64,000 nucleotides of DNA from Algoriphagus halophilus (GTDB lineage Bacteria > Bacteroidota > Bacteroidia > Cytophagales > Cyclobacteriaceae): contig NZ_FSRC01000004.1 of NCBI RefSeq assembly GCF_900129785.1, forward strand, positions 186,001 to 250,000, given 5' to 3'. Of the stretch, positions 52,763 through 61,481 are shown in pieces; the stretch's first letter is position 1; each line of letters begins with the position of its first letter. The notes under the pieces are model-generated. The model was not told the DNA's origin, did not search any database, and saw only the letters and a program-made list of their open reading frames with translations. Both the position numbers and the translations under genes were made by a program.

Positions 52763-54430
52763 ATGTCAGATAACATGAAAGATTACAGATTTGATCTTCC
52801 AAAAAATCAAAAGTCGATTATCAAAGTGATTGGCGTTGGTGGAGGCGGTTCCAATGCCGTGAACCACATGTTCAGCCAAGGAATTAAAGATGTGGAGTTT
52901 GTCGTGGTCAACACAGATGCACAAGCTTTGAAATCCAGTCCGGTTCCTTTGAGACTTCAATTGGGAGCAAACCTTACAGAAGGTTTAGGCGCAGGAGCAA
53001 ATCCTGAGCAAGGTAAAAATGCAGCGATCGAGTCCCAGGATGAGATTCGTGAGCTATTGGCTGATAATACCAAAATGGTATTTATTACAGCAGGAATGGG
53101 TGGAGGTACCGGAACAGGTGCAGCTCCAATCATTGCCAAAATTGCAAAAGAATTAAACATACTAACGGTGGGTATTGTGACTGCTCCGTTTATGTTTGAG
53201 GGTAAAAAGAAAATGAACGTTGCGCAGCAAGGGATTGAATCACTACGTGAAAATTGCGATACCGTGCTGGTGATTTTGAACGATAAGCTGAGAGAGATTT
53301 ATGGTAATTTAGCGATCAGAACTGCTTTTGGAAAAGCGGATGATATCCTCACTACCGCAGCAAAATCCATTGCTGAAATCATTACCATCCATCAAGATGT
53401 CAATGTCGATTTTGAGGATGTGAAAACCGTCATGAAAGATGCGGGTGCAGCAGTGATGGGATCTTCTACTGAAGAAGGCGAAGGAAGAGCAATCCGAGCA
53501 GCGGGTGCTGCAATTTCTTCTCCACTGTTGAACAACGTGGATATTAAGGGAGCGGAGAAGATTCTTCTTTCCATCATGTCTGGTGAGGATGAAGAATTAT
53601 CCATGGATGAGTTGAGTGAAATCACTGAATACATTCAAGAGAAAGCCGGAGATAATGCAGAAGTGATTTTTGGTCAGGGTATTGACGTGGAACTAGGGAA
53701 GGCGATTCGTGTAACTGTGATTGCTACTGGTTTTGAAATGGATCGATTGGAAGGGGCAGCTAAAAAAGCAGAGATGAAGACGCCTTTGCCAACCCCGGTG
53801 ATTGCTCCAAGTGTGGCAGATAAAACTCCAGAGCCGGAAGCTGTAAAGACAGTGATCAATTTGGATTCCGGAAAAAGTGAAAAAGTAAAAGAAGAAGCAG
53901 TAGGCAATGGTTCAACCTTTGTATTTTCTTTCCCAAAAGCAGCTCCTGTGGCCAATAAACAAGCAGAAGAGAAGCCGGTTAAGAAAGTGGAAAATGAAGA
54001 GGTGGAACCAGAGTTCAACTTCGAAGTGAAGCCAAAGCAAGAAGAGAGGTCAGAGTTTGAATTTGTGAAGCCTGAGCCAAAGAAAATCGTTCATGATTTA
54101 TACGAGGAGCAGGAGAAAAGTGAGCCTCAGCCCGAAAAGAAAGAGGAAGAGCCAGAAGCTCCAATGTTCGCAAATGATTACTATGAGCAAATGAAACAAA
54201 AGGCGATTCAAAGAGCTCATGAGCGTTTCGAAAAATTAAGAGGTAATAGAACTTTCAATCCAACTCCAGAAGAATTAAAGGAGAAAATGGAAGTTCCTGC
54301 TTACCAGCGTAAGAATGTGAAATTGAATGAGCCTCAGCATAGTTCAGAGCAAAATATCAGTAAGTATAACCTGAACGATGACAATGAGATTCTAGGAAAT
54401 AATAGATTCTTACACGATAATGTGGACTAA
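52763..54430 (+). CDS. ftsZ: Cell division protein FtsZ
   Basis: A 555-residue tubulin-like GTPase forming the Z ring. GTPase core (about residues 17-330): KVIGVGGGGSNAVNHM, the tubulin signature GGGTGTGAAP, and the T7 loop NVDFEDVKTVM. After it lies a long, Pro-, Glu- and Lys-rich linker (about 335-505), and the C-terminal segment ends NRFLHDNVD, a Bacteroidota-type tail rather than the E. coli FtsA-binding peptide. The linker makes it about 170 residues longer than E. coli FtsZ. It is the last gene of the cluster; its stop lies 3 bases from the convergent next gene's stop. Confidence 0.97.
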   Translation: MSDNMKDYRFDLPKNQKSIIKVIGVGGGGSNAVNHMFSQGIKDVEFVVVNTDAQALKSSPVPLRLQLGANLTEGLGAGANPEQGKNAAIESQDEIRELLADNTKMVFITAGMGGGTGTGAAPIIAKIAKELNILTVGIVTAPFMFEGKKKMNVAQQGIESLRENCDTVLVILNDKLREIYGNLAIRTAFGKADDILTTAAKSIAEIITIHQDVNVDFEDVKTVMKDAGAAVMGSSTEEGEGRAIRAAGAAISSPLLNNVDIKGAEKILLSIMSGEDEELSMDELSEITEYIQEKAGDNAEVIFGQGIDVELGKAIRVTVIATGFEMDRLEGAAKKAEMKTPLPTPVIAPSVADKTPEPEAVKTVINLDSGKSEKVKEEAVGNGSTFVFSFPKAAPVANKQAEEKPVKKVENEEVEPEFNFEVKPKQEERSEFEFVKPEPKKIVHDLYEEQEKSEPQPEKKEEEPEAPMFANDYYEQMKQKAIQRAHERFEKLRGNRTFNPTPEELKEKMEVPAYQRKNVKLNEPQHSSEQNISKYNLNDDNEILGNNRFLHDNVD

Positions 54431-54433
54431 ATG

Positions 54434-54958
54434 CTAAAACTCTAGCAGCATGTCTGCCTGGGAATGCAATAAGTCCATGTAAAGCCTGTTGGTGAGCAGG
54501 TTATCTGACATATTTTGCTCTATTTTGGCAAGCTTAGGCTTGAGAGCAAGGACATGCATCCCCAAATAATGGAATATATCGGTGAGGTGGCTCAAAGCGA
54601 TGCCACCTCCCCCGATTCCAGAAGAGATGCCCACTAGGGCACTTTTTTTATTTTGGAGAATATTGGGATAAGTCATCCCATCAATGAACGCTTTTAAAAT
54701 ACCTGGAAAGGAACCATTGTATTCCGGGATGATAAATACAAATTTTTCGCCTTCCTTGAATTTGTCATGGAAGAGATTGTAATCCTCATTTTTTCCATTG
54801 TTTTCATATAAAGCGGTTTCAATAAAATCAATGGGTAGGTTTTCCAATTCCAGAATTTCAGAGTCAGCTCCTTTCTCCTTTAGAATAGACTGATATAATT
54901 CGGCAATAATTTTGGAAACAGAGTTTTTTCGGTTGGTTCCTACGATGATTTTGATCAT
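54434..54958 (-). CDS. NADPH-dependent FMN reductase-family protein
   Basis: A 174-residue flavodoxin-fold protein. The N-terminus IKIIVGTNRKNSVSKII is the FMN-phosphate loop (GTNRKxS), and IIPEYNGSFPGILKAFID is the second flavin contact (PEYNGS). It is likely a quinone or azo-compound reductase. ATG 54958 starts the fold; upstream in-frame codons reach 55012. It converges on ftsZ with a three-base gap and no terminator. Confidence 0.87.
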   Translation of the reverse strand: MIKIIVGTNRKNSVSKIIAELYQSILKEKGADSEILELENLPIDFIETALYENNGKNEDYNLFHDKFKEGEKFVFIIPEYNGSFPGILKAFIDGMTYPNILQNKKSALVGISSGIGGGGIALSHLTDIFHYLGMHVLALKPKLAKIEQNMSDNLLTNRLYMDLLHSQADMLLEF

Positions 54959-55046
54959 TTCATTTGTTTTTAAGTCAAAACAACAGGCTATATCCATGAA
55001 GTGTTCACACAATGGTCAATTTTAATATCTTTACTAATTAAGAATT

Positions 55047-55874
55047 ATGCAGACCATGAACTACTCAGATCAGATTAAAGAAGCTTTTCAATTTATACAA
55101 AACCTCCATTCTGAATCCGTGAATATCGGAATTATTCTGGGAACAGGTCTTGGTAAACTAGGAGAGAAAATTCATGTAGATATTGAAATCGATTATAGCG
55201 AAATTCCGCATTTCCCGGTTTCTACGGTGGAAAGCCATTCAGGTAAATTGATTTTCGGTACCATTCATGGGAAGAGGGTGGTGGCCATGAAAGGTAGATT
55301 TCATTATTATGAAGGCTATTCTATGAAAGAAGTGACTTTCCCGGTACGAGTGATGAAGCTATTGGGAGTGAGTCAATTATTGGTCTCTAATGCTTCAGGA
55401 GGATTAAACCCATCACAGCATGTAGGTGAGGTAATGATCATCAATGATCATATAGACTTGTTTCCTGAGAACCCTCTTCGCGGTAAGAATTTAGATGAGT
55501 TTGGAGTACGGTTTCCTGATATGAGTGATGCCTATTCAACGCGATTGATCCAATTGGCTGAAGAAATTGCCATTGAGTATAGATTCATGTTTCATACCGG
55601 AACCTATGCAGGAGTACAGGGCCCCAATTTGGAAACCCCCGCTGAATATAAATACTTAAGAACAATAGGGGCAGATGCAGTAGGGATGAGTACTGTTCCT
55701 GAAGTAATAGTGGCAAGACAAATGGGGATAGAGGTTTTTGGAATCTCAGCTATTACCGATTTGGGTGTGGAAGGGAAGATAAAAAGAGTAACCATTGCAG
55801 AGGTATTGAAAGCAGCCGCGATGGCAGAGCCGATCATGGCAAAAATTATGGAAGAATTAGTGAAAAGAATGTAG
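55047..55874 (+). CDS. Purine-nucleoside phosphorylase
   Basis: A 275-residue trimeric-type (PNP/MTAP family 2) phosphorylase cleaving inosine and guanosine to base and ribose 1-phosphate. Motifs: IGIILGTGLGKLGE, VESHSGKLIFG, MKGRFHYYEGYSM, NASGGLNP, GVQGPNLETPAEY and MSTVPEVIVARQMG. Length fits the family. ATG 55047 is the first start; ATG 55056 is an alternative. Confidence 0.94.
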   Translation: MQTMNYSDQIKEAFQFIQNLHSESVNIGIILGTGLGKLGEKIHVDIEIDYSEIPHFPVSTVESHSGKLIFGTIHGKRVVAMKGRFHYYEGYSMKEVTFPVRVMKLLGVSQLLVSNASGGLNPSQHVGEVMIINDHIDLFPENPLRGKNLDEFGVRFPDMSDAYSTRLIQLAEEIAIEYRFMFHTGTYAGVQGPNLETPAEYKYLRTIGADAVGMSTVPEVIVARQMGIEVFGISAITDLGVEGKIKRVTIAEVLKAAAMAEPIMAKIMEELVKRM

Positions 55875-55941
55875 GAATTTGCTACTTCTGTAATTTCAAT
55901 AGTTAAGCAAGCTACGCCACCTAGGTGGTTTGATCAATGAT

Positions 55942-55976
55942 AAAAAAAGCCGCGACTTCATGTGAAATCGCGGCTT
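55942..55976 (-). terminator. Intrinsic terminator of the downstream M20 gene
   Basis: AAGCCGCGA/TCGCGGCTT (55947-55955 and 55968-55976), with an inner TTCA/TGAA helix. On the minus strand it is followed by a T-run (55948-55942). It sits just after the stop of the M20 peptidase at 55994 and also faces the end of the phosphorylase gene, which lacks its own T-run. A 12-bp palindrome CCACCTAGGTGG lies at 55917-55928. Confidence 0.75.
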
Positions 55977-55993
55977 CATTCATTTAGGGTTAT

Positions 55994-57277
55994 TTATTGC
56001 ATTCCCATATAGTCTACTACCAAATAACTCAATGCCCGGACCCCAAGTTTGAATCCACTTTCCTCAAGATAGAAATCTGGGGTATGATGAGAGGCTGTTG
56101 TTAAAGGATCGCCTCCTATTTTCATACCTCCTAGCATGATGAAAAATCCTGGTTTTTCACGTTGAAAGTAGCTGAAATCCTCTGAACCGGTTATCGGATC
56201 CATTGCAATTACATTTTCTTCTCCAGCGGCCCCTTTAAGAGACGGAAGCATTTGAGAGGTGAAAGCAGGCGGATTCACCGTGGAAGGATAAAGTTTCCCG
56301 ATTTCTACCTTTGCGGATGCTCCTGAGCTTTCAGCAATATTTGTTACAATTTCAGTGATTCGTTTATGCACCAATGCTTGTTGTTCATCCCCAAAAGTCC
56401 GGATGGTTCCTATCATATTTACCTCTTCGGGGATAATATTAGAGCGAATCCCTCCATGGATAGCTCCTATCGTAACGATTGCAGGGTTTTCGGTAATATT
56501 TACATTTCTAGAAAGAATGGTCTGAAGCCCCATCACAATTTGGGAAGAACTTACAATAGGGTCTACCCCATACCAAGGAGTTGCACCATGAGATTGGGTT
56601 CCATTAACAGTGATTTTGAGATTATCTACCGCTGCTAAAAATGGCCCTGACCTATATCCTATTTTTCCTGCTTCAATTTGTGCCCAAATATGTAATCCAA
56701 AGATGGCATCTACGTCTTCCATTACTCCTTCTTTCACCATGAGTTCAGCTCCAGCAATACTACCATCATACACACCTTCCTCAGCGGGTTGGAAAATAAA
56801 TTTTATAGATCCTTCTAATTGGTCCTTCATTCCGGCCAAAACCTCAGCGACTCCCATCATAATTGCCATATGGGAATCATGTCCACATGCGTGCATGACA
56901 CCTGTTTCTTGTCCATTGAAAGTGGTGGTTACTGTTGATTTGAAAGGTACATCGGCACGTTCAGTTACCGGCAAAGCATCCATATCTGCTCTAAGCCCCA
57001 CCATAGGCCCTGGTTTTCCTCCTTTCAAAATTCCTACTACTCCCGTTTTAGCTACGCCTTCAGTGACTTCCATTCCAAGTGAACGAAGATGCTCTGCAAT
57101 AACTTTTGCTGTGCGAAATTCTTGATTGCTTAATTCAGGATTCTGATGAAAATCTCTTCTCCATTCAATGACCTTGGATTCCACTTGATCGGAAGATTGG
57201 TCGATTTTTGGGCGGAGTTTGGATTGGCCGAAACTGGCTATAGAAAGGAAGAGAAATGGTATTAAGAGCTTTTTCAA
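55994..57277 (-). CDS. Secreted M20-family amidohydrolase (copy 2, TTG start)
   Basis: A 427-residue exported metallopeptidase/amidohydrolase of the M20D (hippurate hydrolase/IAA-amino acid hydrolase) type. It has a signal peptide (KKLLIPFLFLSIASFGQS), the conserved VIEWRRDFHQNPELSNQEF, metal ligands in GVMHACGHDSHMA, FIFQPAEEG, and HHTPDFYLEE. It is a close paralogue of the next gene. No ATG lies at the signal peptide: TTG 57277 gives MKKLLIP-like N-terminus equal to the paralogue, while the frame remains open to an implausible ATG at 57460. Likely function: hydrolysis of N-acyl or amide amino acid conjugates in the periplasm. Confidence 0.85.
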   Translation of the reverse strand: MKKLLIPFLFLSIASFGQSKLRPKIDQSSDQVESKVIEWRRDFHQNPELSNQEFRTAKVIAEHLRSLGMEVTEGVAKTGVVGILKGGKPGPMVGLRADMDALPVTERADVPFKSTVTTTFNGQETGVMHACGHDSHMAIMMGVAEVLAGMKDQLEGSIKFIFQPAEEGVYDGSIAGAELMVKEGVMEDVDAIFGLHIWAQIEAGKIGYRSGPFLAAVDNLKITVNGTQSHGATPWYGVDPIVSSSQIVMGLQTILSRNVNITENPAIVTIGAIHGGIRSNIIPEEVNMIGTIRTFGDEQQALVHKRITEIVTNIAESSGASAKVEIGKLYPSTVNPPAFTSQMLPSLKGAAGEENVIAMDPITGSEDFSYFQREKPGFFIMLGGMKIGGDPLTTASHHTPDFYLEESGFKLGVRALSYLVVDYMGMQ

Positions 57278-57424
57278 TTTTCTTGGTTTTAGTGAATGAT
57301 CAATACAGTTAAAAGTGCTGTCCTTGTTGACTTTTCTAAAAATTTTATTATTCTCTAATGTAGGAAAATCTACTGTAATTCTATTTGGACTGACTTGTTT
57401 AAGAGATATCATGTCCATAAGCAT

Positions 57425-57457
57425 AAAAAATACCCAGAACCTTAAGATCTGGGTATT
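57425..57457 (-). terminator. Intrinsic terminator between the two M20 genes
   Basis: AATACCCAGA/TCTGGGTATT (57429-57438 and 57448-57457) is a perfect 10-bp stem with a 9-base loop, followed by six T on the minus strand. It ends transcription of the 57514-58809 gene. Confidence 0.8.
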
Positions 57458-57513
57458 CATTTAAGCCAATCTTGCTTTATAGAAAATCTTAATCCATTGA
57501 TGAAATAATTCTA

Positions 57514-58809
57514 TTATTGCATTCCCATATAGTCTACGACAAAATAGCTCAATGCTCTTACTCCCAAGGTGAACCCACCTTCGTCAATATAGAATCCTGG
57601 AGTATGGTGAGAAGGGGTAGTGGTAGGATCTCCACCTTTTTTCATTCCACCCAAATTGATGAATAATCCTGGCTTTTCTCTTTGGAAGAAGCTGAAATCC
57701 TCAGCACCTGTTACAGGAGGCATCGAAATAACATTTCCTTCACCGGCTGCAGCCTGCAAGGTGGGCAACATAGTCGCAGTCAGAGCAGGGTCATTTACTG
57801 TAGAGGGATAAAGTTTTTCAATTTTCAAATCAACTTCCGCGCCAGCACTTTCTGCTATATTGGTTACGATTTCTGTAATTCTTTTATGAACTAGCTCTTG
57901 TTGTTCATCTCCGAAAGTTCGGATAGTGCCGATCATTTCTACCTGTTCCGGAATGATGTTATGTCTGATCCCACCATGAATGGCACCAACAGTAACTACC
58001 GCAGGATTTTCAGTGATATTAACACTTCTTGACAAGATAGTTTGTAAACCCATTACGATTTGGGAAGATGTGACGATCGGATCAACACTAGACCAAGGTG
58101 AGGCTCCATGAGCCTGACGACCCTTGAGAGTAATTTCAAGATTATCAACAGCTGCCATAGCAGGGCCAGATCGATAACCGATTTTTCCTACTTCCATTTG
58201 AGAGGCAATGTGAAGACCAAATACGGCATCAACATCTTCCATGACTCCTTCTGCTACCATGAGTTCTGCACCTGCCATTCCCTGTCCATACACTCCCTCT
58301 TCAGCAGGTTGGAAAAAGAACTTTACATTTCCTTCCAACTCATCTTTCATGCTGGCCAAAACTTCAGCAACACCCATTAAGATAGCCACGTGGGTATCGT
58401 GTCCACAGGCATGCATGACACCGGTTTCCTGACCATTATACGTGGCAGTATTTACAGATTTGAATGGAAGATCATTTCTTTCAGTGACAGGAAGGGCATC
58501 CATATCAGCTCTTAATGCTACAGTTGGACCGGGTTTTCCTCCTTTTAAAAATCCGACAACACCAGTTACCGCAACCTCCTCAGTTACCTCAATTCCTAAG
58601 GACCTCAAATGATCTGCTACTTTTTTGGCAGTTCTAAATTCTTGATTTCCCAATTCGGGATGCATATGGATGTCTCTTCTCCATTCGATGACCTTAGATT
58701 CAATAGAGTTCGCCTTGGAGTCTATTTCTGGTCTAAGAGAGGACTGTGCCATAACAGTTCCTGCACCTAGAATAGGCGCGATAAGTAAGGGTAATATTAT
58801 TTTTTTCAT
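57514..58809 (-). CDS. Secreted M20-family amidohydrolase (copy 1)
   Basis: A 431-residue M20D-type metallohydrolase. It has a signal peptide ending LGAGTVMAQ, then VIEWRRDIHMHPELGNQEF, GVMHACGHDTHVA with metal-binding His/Cys/Asp, FFFQPAEEG, the dimerisation domain, and the C-terminal metal His in HHTPGFY. It is highly similar to the downstream copy from signal peptide end to C-terminus (shared VVDYMGMQ end). Each copy has its own terminator, so they are separately transcribed. Confidence 0.88.
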   Translation of the reverse strand: MKKIILPLLIAPILGAGTVMAQSSLRPEIDSKANSIESKVIEWRRDIHMHPELGNQEFRTAKKVADHLRSLGIEVTEEVAVTGVVGFLKGGKPGPTVALRADMDALPVTERNDLPFKSVNTATYNGQETGVMHACGHDTHVAILMGVAEVLASMKDELEGNVKFFFQPAEEGVYGQGMAGAELMVAEGVMEDVDAVFGLHIASQMEVGKIGYRSGPAMAAVDNLEITLKGRQAHGASPWSSVDPIVTSSQIVMGLQTILSRSVNITENPAVVTVGAIHGGIRHNIIPEQVEMIGTIRTFGDEQQELVHKRITEIVTNIAESAGAEVDLKIEKLYPSTVNDPALTATMLPTLQAAAGEGNVISMPPVTGAEDFSFFQREKPGLFINLGGMKKGGDPTTTPSHHTPGFYIDEGGFTLGVRALSYFVVDYMGMQ

Positions 58810-58954
58810 GATTGATGGTTAAATTCTATAAAATCAAATTTAGAAAATTACTTGACGCTTGAGTTTTCCTTTGAAAGAAATACCATAAATACTGTTTTTA
58901 AAGAACTATTTTCAATTCAAATGTTTTTTATGGTGAAATCAAGAAAATAACGAT

Positions 58955-59653
58955 ATGGAATTAAAAGGAAAAATAGCAGTAGTAACTGGAGTAAGTAAAG
59001 GAGTAGGTCTGGAAGTGGTGAAGCAATTAGTAGAAAAAGGAACAGTGGTAGCAGGATGGGGGAGAAATGCTCCAGATTTTAAACATGAAAACTTCCACTT
59101 TTTTTCTTGCGATGTGGCAAATGAAGAGGCTGTTGAAAATGCATTTCAATCTACCGTAGCAAAGCTTGGGAGTGATATTCGGATTTTGGTGAACAATGCT
59201 GGTTTTGGAGTGGCAGGTGACACAGAGACATTTTCTTCTGAGGATTGGAAGGCGATGTTTGATACCAATGTTCATGGAATTTTCTACACTACCAAACGCT
59301 TGATTCCTGCCATGAAGGCAGCTGATGAGGGGCACATCTTGAATGTAGCTTCTATCGCTGGATTAAATGGAGTGAACAAATTCGCTGGTTATGTAGGAAC
59401 CAAGCATGCTGTTCGAGGGATTTCCCATTCCTTATACATGGAATTAAGAGACTTTGGTATCAAAGTTTCTACCATCTATCCGGGTTCCATTCAAACCAAT
59501 TTCTTTGACGATATTCCGGGAGTGGATGCACATGAACATATGATGAGGCCAATTGATGTGGCTACTACCATGATTCAAACCTTGGAAACCCATCCTAATT
59601 ATTTTGTGACAGATGTAGAGTGCAGACCTTTAAGGCCAAAAGGGAAAAAGTAA
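58955..59653 (+). CDS. Short-chain dehydrogenase/reductase
   Basis: A 232-residue classical SDR. Cofactor loop VVTGVSKGVGLEV (TGxxxGxG), NNAGFGVAG, catalytic Ser in LNVASIAGL, and Y-x-x-x-K in YVGTKHA. Substrate unknown; it looks like 3-oxoacyl-ACP reductase-like family members. It is followed by a strong terminator, so monocistronic. Confidence 0.88.
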   Translation: MELKGKIAVVTGVSKGVGLEVVKQLVEKGTVVAGWGRNAPDFKHENFHFFSCDVANEEAVENAFQSTVAKLGSDIRILVNNAGFGVAGDTETFSSEDWKAMFDTNVHGIFYTTKRLIPAMKAADEGHILNVASIAGLNGVNKFAGYVGTKHAVRGISHSLYMELRDFGIKVSTIYPGSIQTNFFDDIPGVDAHEHMMRPIDVATTMIQTLETHPNYFVTDVECRPLRPKGKK

Positions 59654-59683
59654 ATTTTCTGGCAAGTTCTATAAGAGCCTATT

Positions 59684-59724
59684 CACCCACGATTTTATTT
59701 AATATTGTGGGTGTTTTCTTTTTT
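59684..59724 (+). terminator. Intrinsic terminator of the SDR gene
   Basis: CACCCAC/GTGGGTG (59684-59690 and 59707-59713) with a 16-base AT-rich loop followed by TTTTCTTTTTT. Confidence 0.78.
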
Positions 59725-59833
59725 AGCCAGCCTATTTAAAACAAAAGCAATGGATGGCTATTCCCAAGTAATTAAATTGCTTTCAGCGAGTTTAGTGTTT
59801 AATTTGAGCCCTCAATCATTTTGAATTCTTACT

Positions 59834-60358
59834 ATGAAAAAAGTAAATCTGATCCTTTTATTTACCTTACTTCTGGGATGTACAGCCTATTTGGCATATT
59901 CCTCTGACAATGCAAATGTAGAGGTATTACCAGCCCTTTCTGCTCCGAAGGATTTACCTGATTTCACATTGAATGATATTCATGGAAAAGCAAACTCTAT
60001 TCATCAACTGGCTCAGAATAAACCTACGCTCTTTATTTATTTCAACTCTACGTGCCATTTATGCCAGGAAGAGCTGGGTAAGATTTCTGAGCGAATAGAT
60101 GAGTTTAAAGACTATAATCTCATTTTCACGACCGTGCAACCCAAAGAAGAAATGATTGGGTTTGTCGAGGAACTAGGAATCAAAGACAAAAGCTTTGTGC
60201 ACTTTCTGTTGGATGCTGATATGAATGTGGCTAGCTACTATCAGATCAGAAGTGTGCCATCTATTTTTTGTTATAATGCTAGAAAAGAACTGATAGCAGA
60301 ATACGTAGGCATCACAAAAATTGACCTGCTGTTGGAAAATTTAGGCAGAGGAAAGTAG
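59834..60358 (+). CDS. Envelope thioredoxin-fold (redoxin/TlpA-like) protein
   Basis: The product has 174 residues with an N-terminal signal that is either a membrane anchor or a lipoprotein signal (TLLLGC at residue 18). Thioredoxin-fold domain with DFTLNDIHGKANSI, redox pair C-H-L-C in FNSTCHLCQEEL, and the cis-Pro loop RSVPSIFCYN. It may act in periplasmic thiol reduction or cytochrome maturation. It lies alone, 129 bases before gldA. Confidence 0.78.
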   Translation: MKKVNLILLFTLLLGCTAYLAYSSDNANVEVLPALSAPKDLPDFTLNDIHGKANSIHQLAQNKPTLFIYFNSTCHLCQEELGKISERIDEFKDYNLIFTTVQPKEEMIGFVEELGIKDKSFVHFLLDADMNVASYYQIRSVPSIFCYNARKELIAEYVGITKIDLLLENLGRGK

Positions 60359-60461
60359 GCTTCATCCTCTGGTGAAATAAGTAAAGTTTGTTTCCGGTTT
60401 TATGCTTTTGGATCGAAAAGCTATCAAATCATAATGAGCCATGGAAACTATAATTTTTGCT

Positions 60462-60469
60462 TACTTTTG
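60462..60469 (+). promoter_or_regulatory. Putative -7 element of the gld operon
   Basis: TACTTTTG matches the Bacteroidota TAnnTTTG box and lies 18 bases before the gldA ATG; the mraZ promoter carries the identical octamer. No clear -33 TTTG was found at the usual distance. Confidence 0.4.
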
Positions 60470-60487
60470 ATCTTGTAAATTAAACTC

Positions 60488-61393
60488 ATGTCCTTAGAAG
60501 TATCCCAATTATCTAAACTGTACGGAACTCAGAAAGCACTGGATCAAGTGTCTTTCAAAGCCATGCCTGGGAGAATTTTAGGATTTCTCGGTCCCAATGG
60601 AGCAGGCAAATCCACCACGATGAAAATCATCACTGGATTTATTCAGGCAGATGCTGGCCAAGTTCAGGTGATGGGGAAAGATGCTTTACAAAGCCCTAAA
60701 GAAGTAAGCCCTTTGATAGGGTATCTTCCAGAGCATAACCCGCTCTATCTGGATATGTATGTGAGGGAATTCCTGGAATTTTCTGCAGGTATTTATGGAG
60801 TGACGGGAAAGGAACGTACTGTTCGCATTGAGGAACTTTTAAAAAAGACGGGTTTATTACCAGAGCAGCACAAAAAAATAGGTCAGCTTTCCAAGGGATA
60901 TAGACAACGAGTGGGCCTGGCAAAAGCATTAATCCATGATCCCCAAGTCATTATTCTGGATGAGCCTACTACAGGTTTGGACCCCAATCAATTGGTGGAA
61001 ATCAGAAATCTGATCTCTGAAATTGCCAAGGAAAAGACCTTGATCCTCTCTACCCATATCATGCAGGAGGTAGAAGCGATTTGTCATGATGTGGTAATCA
61101 TCAATAAGGGTAAGATTCTTGCTGCGGAGCCATTGGAAAATTTGACCTCGAAGACATCAGAAGTTCAACTGGAATTAGAAACGGAGGAAGCTCTTGAGTT
61201 GAGTTGGTTTGAATCCATTGGAACTCCGGCTTATGGAAAAAAAGGAAATACCTCCCTCTTGATTTCCTGCCAAGATCCTGCAGAGGCTAGGAAGGTAGTC
61301 ATGAAAATCGTCCAAGAAAAGAACTTGAATTTGATGAGCATGAGCCAGAGTAAAAAGAATTTAGAACAAATTTTCAGAGAGATCACTAAATGA
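60488..61393 (+). CDS. gldA: Gliding motility ABC transporter ATP-binding protein GldA
   Basis: A 301-residue ABC ATPase: Walker A GPNGAGKSTT, signature LSKGYRQRVGLAKAL, Walker B VIILDEPTTGLD and the switch His in STHIMQEVE. The segment GYLPEHNPLYLDMYVREFL and the adjacency to gldF-gldG identify GldA. With GldF and GldG it forms an ABC exporter linked to gliding in Bacteroidota. The C-terminus overlaps a small ORF (ATGA). Confidence 0.92.
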   Translation: MSLEVSQLSKLYGTQKALDQVSFKAMPGRILGFLGPNGAGKSTTMKIITGFIQADAGQVQVMGKDALQSPKEVSPLIGYLPEHNPLYLDMYVREFLEFSAGIYGVTGKERTVRIEELLKKTGLLPEQHKKIGQLSKGYRQRVGLAKALIHDPQVIILDEPTTGLDPNQLVEIRNLISEIAKEKTLILSTHIMQEVEAICHDVVIINKGKILAAEPLENLTSKTSEVQLELETEEALELSWFESIGTPAYGKKGNTSLLISCQDPAEARKVVMKIVQEKNLNLMSMSQSKKNLEQIFREITK

Positions 61394-61476
61394 AATCAAG
61401 CATAACTAAGAATTTGAACATTGGAGTGGGTATTAGCTATGCGAGATTCTTGAGGACCTTTGATAAACAGTTATAA
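61390..61476 (+). CDS. Possible 28-codon ORF between gldA and gldF
   Basis: ATG overlaps the gldA stop codon by four bases (ATGA), and the frame continues for 28 codons to TAA, 5 bases before the gldF ATG at 61482. The peptide is basic (MKSSITKNLNIGVG, then RFLRTFDKQL) with no membrane helix. The overlap is of the type used for translational coupling throughout this window, but a chance open frame of this length is common. It may instead be a leader that carries ribosomes to gldF. Confidence 0.3.
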   Translation: MKSSITKNLNIGVGISYARFLRTFDKQL

Positions 61477-61481
61477 ACCCA

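Noticed and set aside
55917..55928. 12-bp palindrome CCACCTAGGTGG after the phosphorylase gene
   Set aside because: No T-run follows, no second copy was seen, and it is too short to call an operator or attachment site.
57278..57460. Longer M20 form starting at ATG 57460
   Set aside because: The extra 61 residues overlap the terminator of the upstream gene and have no resemblance to the paralogue, whose signal peptide aligns with TTG 57277.
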